Shown here: positions 13,563 to 21,166 of the stretch, piece after piece
Layout: every line of letters starts with the position of its first letter
How positions within the stretch are numbered: position 1 is the first letter of the stretch
Origin: Anaerolineales bacterium UBA6663
GTDB lineage: Bacteria; Chloroflexota; Anaerolineae; Anaerolineales; UBA6663
Direction: 5' to 3'
DNA length: 22,882 nt
Assembly (NCBI GenBank): GCA_002455335.1
Contig: DKKP01000063.1
Location: 1 to 22,882, forward strand
Notes under the pieces: generated by a model
Database searches by the model: none
What the model was told of the DNA's origin: nothing
Seen by the model: only the letters and a program-made list of their open reading frames with translations
Position numbers and translations under genes: made by a program

Positions 13563-16321
13563 ACGCGAGCTCCAAACACGGCGCGCTGCTGCTTTCGATA
13601 TCGCTCTCGGTGATCGCGTTCGTGATGAGCGCGTACACCTTGAGCCAGTGGTTGCGCTTCAACAACCTGACGCTGGCGTTTCTGACGGTCAGCCTCATCG
13701 CGTTCTGGGTGATCACGCTGGCCGGGGCGATCATGGCCCGCGGTCATCTTGCCGACTACGCTGTGTGGATGGTGGTTCTCTCAGAGGCCGGCCTGTTTGT
13801 CTGGGTGACAATCCTGGTCAGCGACGTCGCTCCCCTGCTTGCGATCACGCAGTTGTTCACCACGGCATTATTTGCGCTGCTGGCACTCCGCCCGGGGCGT
13901 GGCACGGGCATCCTCATCGCTATCGGCGTGGTGGCCGGCCTGATCCTGCTCGGCGTCGACTTCGCGCTCGACACGGTCGTCACCTGGTCGCGGCTCGTCC
14001 CCGAACCCCTGCTGACGCGCTGGCTGTTGCCGGGGGCGCTCGTCGTCCTGACGCTCTTGGGCGGCGTGCTGCTCTGGGTTCGGATGCGGATCTCGTCATT
14101 GACCGTCAAGCTGTTGTCGATCACGGCCGCGGTCACGATCCTGCCGGTCTTCGCGGCCACGACGATCAACAATACGGAGACCGATCGCGCGTTGCGCGCG
14201 GCCGTCAGCCTCAACCTGTACACCTCAGCCCTAAAGGCCGCTGCGTCGGTCGACAGCTTCGTCGACTCGAACCTCTCGGCGGTGAGTGCCGAGGCCCGGC
14301 TCAAGGTGCTGCGGGATTTCATCCTGCTGCCCGAATCTTTGCGCGCGGGCGGCGAAGATCAGGTCCTGGCGACGCTGGCCAGCTGGCAACGTGCGCCGCT
14401 CTCGGGCGTGGAGACGACCGAGGCCCGCCCGTTTGTGCGTGAGTTCGTGGTCCTTGACGCTGAGGCGCGCCAACTGCTGACCACGCGCCTTGAAGGCCAG
14501 TTCCTGGCCTTCGACATGACCCGGGTGGTGATCCAAAGCAACACCTCTTTTGCCCAGGGCGTGTTCTTTGAGGGCTCCGAGGCACGCTGGATGTACTTCT
14601 TCGCTCCGATCCCCGGCGAAGACGGCGCGCCGGTCGGCGCGCTTGTGGCCCTGGTTGACGCAAGCTGGCTCGACCGCCTGCTGCAGCGCAACAACGAATT
14701 GCTGGGCGCCGGGTCGCAGTCGTGGGCCATGCTTTACGACGAGAACACGCTCCAGTTGGCTTCAGGCATGCCGCTGCCTAACGAGGGCGGGCCGCGCTTC
14801 GTCGTCCGGCCCGAGCCCGAGACTCTGCTGGCCCTTCAGGCTGAAGGTCGCATCCTGGCCTCGCCACAGGCCTCGACCGATGACTTCAGCGAGCTGCACG
14901 ACAGCCTGCTGCAGGCGCGCCAGCTCCGAAGCCAACCCGCATACTACACAGGCTCGATCAACACGGGGCTGGGCACAGGGCGTTATCTCGCCGCGCTCAC
15001 ACCGCTACGCAGCCTGGCGTGGACCCTGGCGTACGTCCAACCCGAAGTCATCGCGCTTCAGGCGCCGCGTAACCAGACGCGAGCCGTGCTGGCGATCACG
15101 CTGCTCCTCACCTCGCTCGTGGCCTTTCTGACCTGGTGGTCGGCGCGCGACCTGACCCGGCCCTTGACCCAACTGGCGCGCGTAGCCAGACGCGTCAGCG
15201 AGGGCGATTTGAGCGCCAGGGCCGACGTCACCACAGGCGACGAGCGGGGTCAGCTGGCGAGCGCCTTCAATTCGATGACCGACCGCCTGCAAGAGGCCCT
15301 GCACGAACTGGATCAACGCGTGCACAGCCGCACGGCCCAACTGCAGGCGACAGCCGAGATCAGCCGCCTCACGGCGATCATCCGGGATGTGCCTGAGTTG
15401 CTGCGTCAGACCACCGAACTGATCCAGGATCGGTTCGACTTCTATCATGTATCGATCTACATGCTCGATGCGCCCGGCGCGGGCCTTGTGCTGCGTGACG
15501 CCGCCGGCGTCGGCGCCGAGGCGCGGCTGGCGCGCGGGCAGTCATACGTGATCGGATCGCGCTCGCTGGTCGGCTGGGTCGGGCAGCGAAGGCAGGCGCG
15601 CATCGCCTACGCCGATTCGGCCGACGCATACTTCTCGGCCGATCCTGATCTGCCGGAGGCGAAGTCGATCCTGGCTCTGCCGCTCGCCGTCGGTGATCGA
15701 TTGCTCGGCGTGCTCAAGCTCTTCAGCAAAGACGACGATGCCTTCCGTCCGATCGATCAACAAGCCTTGCAGACGCTGGCCGATCAGATCAGCGTGACCA
15801 TCGAAAACGCCGAGAGCTTCCAGCGCACGCAGCAGACCCTGGTCGACATCCGCGACCAGTATCAGCGCACGCTCAATCAGGGCTGGGAAGCCTGGGCCGA
15901 AGGCCAGCCCCGTGAACAGCACATCGACTTACGACCCGGGACGAGCGCCGGCGCCCTGACGATCCGGGTGCCTGTCCGGCTCCGAGATGTCGTGGTGGGC
16001 ACGATCGAGCTCGAACTCCCCGACGGCGCGCCGCCGCTCTCCGCGCAGGAGGCCGCCGCGCTCGAGACGGCTGCGGCCCAGCTGGCCACGGCGCTCGAGA
16101 GCTCGGCGCTTGTGCGCGAAAGCCAGGCGCGTAGCCGTCGCGAGCAGATGATCATCGAAATCACCGATCAAATGCGATCGTCGCTCAGCCCCGAGCTCAT
16201 CCTGCAAAACCGCATTCGCAACCTCGGCCGTGCGCTGGGCGGCGCCGAGGTCACGGTCCGGCTCAACCCGCCGACCGGCGCTGGCGCTGGCGCTGAAAAC
16301 GAGGGTGCCGATGGCGCGTGA
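13559..16321 (+). CDS. Large membrane receptor: multi-helix N-terminus, Cache-like sensor, HAMP, GAF and half-GAF, no kinase
   Basis: 920 aa. About seven hydrophobic helices fill residues 9-201, an unusual membrane block. A Cache-like extracytoplasmic domain follows (about 202-505), then a helix at about 508-528, HAMP (about 529-585, with TRPLTQLARVARRVSEGDLS), a coiled coil (about 583-605) and a GAF domain (about 605-757, with RFDFYHVSIYMLD and LVGWVGQRRQARIAY). A shortened GAF-like half lies at about 763-855 (VVVGTIELELPDG), with a C-terminal tail to 920. No kinase or output domain is seen. A strong GGGGAGGAG site precedes the ATG at 13559. It overlaps the kinase gene by 11 nt (16311-16321), so expression of the two is surely coupled. 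It probably presents signal to the kinase in trans. Confidence 0.85.
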   Translation: MNASSKHGALLLSISLSVIAFVMSAYTLSQWLRFNNLTLAFLTVSLIAFWVITLAGAIMARGHLADYAVWMVVLSEAGLFVWVTILVSDVAPLLAITQLFTTALFALLALRPGRGTGILIAIGVVAGLILLGVDFALDTVVTWSRLVPEPLLTRWLLPGALVVLTLLGGVLLWVRMRISSLTVKLLSITAAVTILPVFAATTINNTETDRALRAAVSLNLYTSALKAAASVDSFVDSNLSAVSAEARLKVLRDFILLPESLRAGGEDQVLATLASWQRAPLSGVETTEARPFVREFVVLDAEARQLLTTRLEGQFLAFDMTRVVIQSNTSFAQGVFFEGSEARWMYFFAPIPGEDGAPVGALVALVDASWLDRLLQRNNELLGAGSQSWAMLYDENTLQLASGMPLPNEGGPRFVVRPEPETLLALQAEGRILASPQASTDDFSELHDSLLQARQLRSQPAYYTGSINTGLGTGRYLAALTPLRSLAWTLAYVQPEVIALQAPRNQTRAVLAITLLLTSLVAFLTWWSARDLTRPLTQLARVARRVSEGDLSARADVTTGDERGQLASAFNSMTDRLQEALHELDQRVHSRTAQLQATAEISRLTAIIRDVPELLRQTTELIQDRFDFYHVSIYMLDAPGAGLVLRDAAGVGAEARLARGQSYVIGSRSLVGWVGQRRQARIAYADSADAYFSADPDLPEAKSILALPLAVGDRLLGVLKLFSKDDDAFRPIDQQALQTLADQISVTIENAESFQRTQQTLVDIRDQYQRTLNQGWEAWAEGQPREQHIDLRPGTSAGALTIRVPVRLRDVVVGTIELELPDGAPPLSAQEAAALETAAAQLATALESSALVRESQARSRREQMIIEITDQMRSSLSPELILQNRIRNLGRALGGAEVTVRLNPPTGAGAGAENEGADGA

Positions 16322-19300
16322 GCGATCGCTCCACCTGCCGCCTGAGCTGCCGCCGGATGGCGTGGTCGGCACGGCCAGCGCCGCCGACCAGATGATCAAG
16401 GCCGCGCGCGACGAGATGCTGTCGCAGATGTTGCGCAACTGGGCGATCGGCGGCGCCACCCTGGGCGTGGCGAGCGCGTGGCTGGCGAGCAGCCCGGCCG
16501 GCCAGATCCGCAACCTTGTGCTCTCTCTGGCGCTCAGCGTTGCCGCACTCGGGCTCTGGCGTTGGCGACGTTTGCCGTACAACCGTCGGGCCTGGCTGAC
16601 GCTTGGCCTGGCCTTCGCGCTGGCGCTGGCCAGCCTGCTCAACAACGGCGTCCTTGGTGCGGCCAGGGTCTTCCTGCTGGCGTTCGTGGTCCAGGCCACG
16701 GTCCTGCTCGGTCAGCGCGTCGGGCTGATCGCCGCCGGGCTGAGCCTGGCGGCCTGGGGCGCCGGGAGCCTGGCCACAGCGGCCGGCTGGATCAGCCCAT
16801 CGCTCGTGCCCGCGCCCAACGACCTGAGCTACTGGGCCTCGGCCGCGTTGACGCTCATTGTCGTCGGCCTGACCCTGCTGCCCGCCCAGCGCATGCTCCT
16901 GGTGACCCAATCCTTCGCTGTCACCCTGGCCGGCCAAAAAGAGACCCTCGAGACGACCCAGCAGCGTTTGATCGCGCAGACCGCGGCGCTTGGCCAGACC
17001 CGCGACGAGCTGGCCGCGGCCAACGACCGCCTCAACTCGCAACGCTCGGCGCTCAGCCGGCGCGCCTCACAGCTCGAGGTCAGCGCCGAGGTCGCCCGGA
17101 TCGCGACGACCCTGCACGACCTGCCCACCCTGCTCGACACCGCCGCGCATCTGGTCAGCGAGCGCTTCGGCCACTACCACACCGGCATCTTCTTGATCGA
17201 TGACTCACGGGAATGGGCCGTGCTCCGGGCGGCAAGCAGCGCCGCCGGGATGCGGATGTTGGCCCGTAGCCATCGCCTCCGGGTCGGCCAGCAGGGCCTT
17301 GTGGGTCTGGTGACCCAGACCGGCCAGTCGCGCATCGTCAATCTGGTTCAAGAAGATCTGGTGCACTACAAGAACCCGGATCTGCCCGAGACCCGTTCCG
17401 AAGGCGTATTGCCGTTGCGCAGCCGCAATGAAGTGATCGGCGCACTCGACGTGCAAAGCGTGGAAGCGAACGCGTTCTCAGACGATGAGGTGCGCACACT
17501 GCAGGCCCTGGCCGACCAGCTGGCTGTGGCCATCGACAACGCCCGCCTCTTCCAGGCGACCGAGCAACAGCTGGCCGAGCTCAGGAAGCTGCACGAAAGC
17601 CGCCTCGAACGCCAACTGGTCGGCTCGGAGGAACAGCCGCTGGCCTTCCGCTACGACGGCGTCGAGGTAGAAGCCGCATTGCCCGTGGCCCCGGCGGCCA
17701 CCGCGAACGCCGGTGGCGAGGGCCTTCTGACCGTCCCGCTGCAGATCGGGCGTCAGACGCTTGGGTACATCGAGATCCAGGCCCCCGGCGGTCCGTTGAC
17801 CTCCGCGGAACGCGATCTCACCCGGGCCGTCGCCGAGCGCATGGGCCTCGCGCTCGAAAACGCGCAGTTGTTCCGCCAGGCGCGCGACAACGCCCAGCGC
17901 ATGGAGGCGCTCTCGACCGCCATCTTGCGTCTGACGGGCCCGCAAGACGACAGAGCCCGCCTGATCGAGGCCGTCGCGCGCGAGGCGATGGCTCTGACCA
18001 ACGCCGAAGGCGTGGGCGTCTATATGGCCAGCGGTGATCGGCTCCACCTGGCCTACAGCCACGAACTTCCGGTCGCCGTGCACGATGAGACGCTGGCGAC
18101 CGGCGAAGGCCTTGTCGGTCGCGCCTTCCAGTCGCGGCGGCCGATCCGGGTCGATGATTACCGCAGCTGGGAAGGCGGCGTCGCCGAGCTGCAAAGCCTG
18201 CCGATCCGCGCCGCGCTGGCCGTGCCGCTGACCTGGCACGATGCCAACCTCGGCGTCCTGGCGCTCACGCAGTCGCAGCCCCAGCGTCGCTTCAGCACCG
18301 ACGACGAGCAAATCGTGCGGCTCTACGCCGCCGCCGCCGCGTCGGCGTTGCAGAACATCGGCCTGTTCGACGAACAGCAGGATCAGATCCGCAGCCAGAC
18401 TGCGCTCAACCGCATCGGCCAGGCGTTGCGCAATGAGCACCGCTTCAACCTCGCCCTGCAAGAGGTCGGTCGACAGCTCGAGATGAGCTTCCCGGCCGAC
18501 AGTGTCTTGATCGGGCTGGCGCTTCAGGACAGCGACGACATCGTCTTCCCGCTCTATCGCGAGGCCGGACAGGAGCTCCCCCTTCCCGCCCAACGCCTTC
18601 GCGCCGGCCCGCTGGCCCGGCTCTGGAGCACCGGCCACGCTGTCATACTCGATAGCGAAGCGCCGGCGCCGTTGGAGCTCGAAGGCGCTACGCCGCAGAC
18701 CTCAGACTGGCGATCTTTCCTGGGCGTGCCCGTGATCCTGGGCGATGACGTGCGCGGCGTGATCGCGCTGGCCAACAGCTCGGTGACCCGGGCGTTCTCG
18801 GATAACCATCTCCAGCTGCTCGAGATCATCGCCGGCACAGTTGCGGTGACCTGGCACAACGCCCAGCTCTTCGCGCAGACCGAACAGGCGCGGATCGAGG
18901 CCTCGCACCTCTACGAGGCCAGCTCTGCGCTCAACGTCTCGAACACGGCGCAGGATCTGCTCGCCGCGCTGCGCCAGCACACCGTGCTCGACAGCGCCTC
19001 GCAGATCATGGTCAACGTCTTTGTCGGCAAGTGGTCGTCACGCGGCGAAGCGCCCGAAGACAGCGAGCGCATCGCGTTGTATCCCGAGGGCAGCCACACG
19101 GCGACGCCCAGCGAGATCCGCGCGCATCTTGCGCCCTGGCTGCGCCGGCTCCTGCGCCCCGACCAGATCGTGGTGATCGAAGACATCACCGAACACGAAG
19201 GCCTGGATGCCAGCGCGCGCGGCATCTTCACGATCCGCCACAATGCGCGCAGCGCGCTCTATGTGCCGCTTGTGGTCGGCGGCGAAGCCATCGGCTTCAT

Positions 19301-21146
19301 CACGGCGCTGTTCGCGGAGCCGCGCAGCTTCCTGCCCGAAGCCCTGAACCGGCTGATGCTCCTCGCACGCCAGGCCGCAGTCTTGATCGAAAACCTGTTG
19401 AACACGCATGAGCTCGAACGCCGCGCGCAGCAACTGCAGACGGTCAACGCCATCAGCCGCGCCGCTACGTCGATCGTCAACGTCGACAACCTGGTGATCA
19501 AGTCGACCGAGTTGATCCAGGAGCACTTCAACCTCTACTACGTCGCCCTGTTCCTCAGCGATCCGGGCGGGCGCTGGGCGGTGCTCAAACACGCCACGGG
19601 TGAGTCGGGCCGCGAGTTGATGGCCATGAACCACAGGCTCGAGATCGGCGGCCAGTCGATGATCGGCCAGGCCGTCTACACCCGCGAGGCCCAGGTCGCC
19701 AACCAGGCCCGTCTGGCCACGAGCCGCTACGACAACCCGCTGCTGCCCGGCACGCAATCCGAGCTGGCGCTGCCGCTTGTGGCCAGCGACGCCGCGCTCG
19801 GCGCGGTCAGCGTCCAGTCGACCAAGCCCAACGCCTTTACCGTGGCCGACATCGAGGTGCTGCAGTCGATGGCCAGCCAGATCGCTATCGCCATCCGCAA
19901 CGCGCAGCTCGTCGGCGACCTCGAGCGCCGCGCGCAACAGGTCGCGGCGGCCGCCGCGATCGGGCAATCGGTCAGCGCGTTGCTCGTCGAGGAGGATCTG
20001 CTGCGGATGGCGGCCCAGCAGATCCATGAGCGTTTTGGCTTCCTGGCCGTCGGCCTGTACCTGATCGATACCGACGGCCGGGCGCAGCTGGCGCAATCGC
20101 AGGGCGACGGTGGGGCACTGCCGCAAACGATCCTGGCCAGCGCCCCAGACCTGCTCGGGCGCGCACTTTCCGCGCGCCAGCCGCAGTTCGGGGGCCAGGT
20201 ACTCGCGCTGCCGCTGAGCGCAGCCGGCGCCTCGCTCGGGATGCTTGTGGCCCTGGGTCAGGGGTTCTTCAGCCGCGACGACGTCACGGTCTTTCAACCG
20301 CTGGCCGAACAGATCGCGGCGTCGCTCGGCAACGCCCGCCAATATGCGCGTGAGCAGCGCACCATCGAGCAATTGCGCGAGGTCGACCGTCTCAAGAGCC
20401 AGTTCCTGGCCAATATGAGCCACGAACTCCGCACGCCGCTCAACTCGATCATCGGCTTCTCGCGCCTGATGCTCAAAGGCATGTCGGGCGAAGTCTCCGA
20501 CGAGCAAAGCAAAGATCTGTCGATCATCCATCAGTCGGGGCAGCATCTGCTCGGCCTGATCAACAACGTGCTCGACCTCTCGCGCTTTGAGGCGGGCAAA
20601 ATGGATCTGGCGCTCGAGGTCGCCGACGTTCGGCCGACGATCGAGGCCTCGGCGGCCGCAATCAACGGCCTGATCAAAGGCCGGCCGATCGAGCTGAGCA
20701 TCGAGCTTCCCGAAAGCCTCCCTCGGGTTTACGCCGACCCGACCCGTCTGCGCCAGGTGCTGCTCAACCTGCTGGGCAACGCCGCCAAGTTCACCGAGCG
20801 CGGCCGCATCACGGTGACCGCGGCCGCCACGCCGCCGCGCGACGGGCGCCGTTGGGTCGAGATCGCGGTCACCGACACCGGGGTCGGCATCGCCGAACAA
20901 GACCGACGCAAACTTTTCGAGCGTTTCTCGCAGGTCGACGATTCACCGACCCGCCGCCACGAGGGCAGCGGCCTTGGCCTATACATCAGCCGCCAGCTTG
21001 TCGAGTTGCACGGCGGCCGGATCTCGGTCAACAGCGCCGGCGTGCCGGGCGAAGGCAGCACGTTCACGGTCGCCCTGCCCGAATACCTGCCGCCCGAAGC
21101 TCGGCCGGCAGAAACAACGCAAGAAGGAGCCCTGACCGGAGGTTAG
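16311..21146 (+). CDS. Giant multi-GAF sensor histidine kinase
   Basis: 1611 aa from the ATG at 16311, preceded by GAGGG. A membrane block of about five to six helices (45-200) has little extracytoplasmic sequence. A coiled coil follows (about 205-260), then roughly seven GAF units: about 260-417, a half-size unit at 425-527, 530-690, 693-860, 861-1040, 1041-1210 and 1211-1355. HisKA carries MSHELRTPLNSIIGF with the phosphoacceptor His1371. HATPase_c (about 1443-1594) has the N box LLGNAAKFTE, DTGVGI, FERFSQVD and GSGLGLYIS. All kinase motifs are intact and it should be active. No receiver follows in cis. Phosphate can go to the lone receivers upstream or to the receiver fused to the PLP enzyme, whose gene starts 20 bp later. 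Confidence 0.93.
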   Translation: MARERSLHLPPELPPDGVVGTASAADQMIKAARDEMLSQMLRNWAIGGATLGVASAWLASSPAGQIRNLVLSLALSVAALGLWRWRRLPYNRRAWLTLGLAFALALASLLNNGVLGAARVFLLAFVVQATVLLGQRVGLIAAGLSLAAWGAGSLATAAGWISPSLVPAPNDLSYWASAALTLIVVGLTLLPAQRMLLVTQSFAVTLAGQKETLETTQQRLIAQTAALGQTRDELAAANDRLNSQRSALSRRASQLEVSAEVARIATTLHDLPTLLDTAAHLVSERFGHYHTGIFLIDDSREWAVLRAASSAAGMRMLARSHRLRVGQQGLVGLVTQTGQSRIVNLVQEDLVHYKNPDLPETRSEGVLPLRSRNEVIGALDVQSVEANAFSDDEVRTLQALADQLAVAIDNARLFQATEQQLAELRKLHESRLERQLVGSEEQPLAFRYDGVEVEAALPVAPAATANAGGEGLLTVPLQIGRQTLGYIEIQAPGGPLTSAERDLTRAVAERMGLALENAQLFRQARDNAQRMEALSTAILRLTGPQDDRARLIEAVAREAMALTNAEGVGVYMASGDRLHLAYSHELPVAVHDETLATGEGLVGRAFQSRRPIRVDDYRSWEGGVAELQSLPIRAALAVPLTWHDANLGVLALTQSQPQRRFSTDDEQIVRLYAAAAASALQNIGLFDEQQDQIRSQTALNRIGQALRNEHRFNLALQEVGRQLEMSFPADSVLIGLALQDSDDIVFPLYREAGQELPLPAQRLRAGPLARLWSTGHAVILDSEAPAPLELEGATPQTSDWRSFLGVPVILGDDVRGVIALANSSVTRAFSDNHLQLLEIIAGTVAVTWHNAQLFAQTEQARIEASHLYEASSALNVSNTAQDLLAALRQHTVLDSASQIMVNVFVGKWSSRGEAPEDSERIALYPEGSHTATPSEIRAHLAPWLRRLLRPDQIVVIEDITEHEGLDASARGIFTIRHNARSALYVPLVVGGEAIGFITALFAEPRSFLPEALNRLMLLARQAAVLIENLLNTHELERRAQQLQTVNAISRAATSIVNVDNLVIKSTELIQEHFNLYYVALFLSDPGGRWAVLKHATGESGRELMAMNHRLEIGGQSMIGQAVYTREAQVANQARLATSRYDNPLLPGTQSELALPLVASDAALGAVSVQSTKPNAFTVADIEVLQSMASQIAIAIRNAQLVGDLERRAQQVAAAAAIGQSVSALLVEEDLLRMAAQQIHERFGFLAVGLYLIDTDGRAQLAQSQGDGGALPQTILASAPDLLGRALSARQPQFGGQVLALPLSAAGASLGMLVALGQGFFSRDDVTVFQPLAEQIAASLGNARQYAREQRTIEQLREVDRLKSQFLANMSHELRTPLNSIIGFSRLMLKGMSGEVSDEQSKDLSIIHQSGQHLLGLINNVLDLSRFEAGKMDLALEVADVRPTIEASAAAINGLIKGRPIELSIELPESLPRVYADPTRLRQVLLNLLGNAAKFTERGRITVTAAATPPRDGRRWVEIAVTDTGVGIAEQDRRKLFERFSQVDDSPTRRHEGSGLGLYISRQLVELHGGRISVNSAGVPGEGSTFTVALPEYLPPEARPAETTQEGALTGG

Positions 21147-21166
21147 CCCGGCCGGAGGTGAGAACC

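Noticed and set aside
19038..20900. 620-aa antisense frame inside the kinase gene
   Set aside because: Mirrors the GAF and HisKA codons; the sense frame has intact kinase motifs and the antisense has no recognisable domain or start signal.
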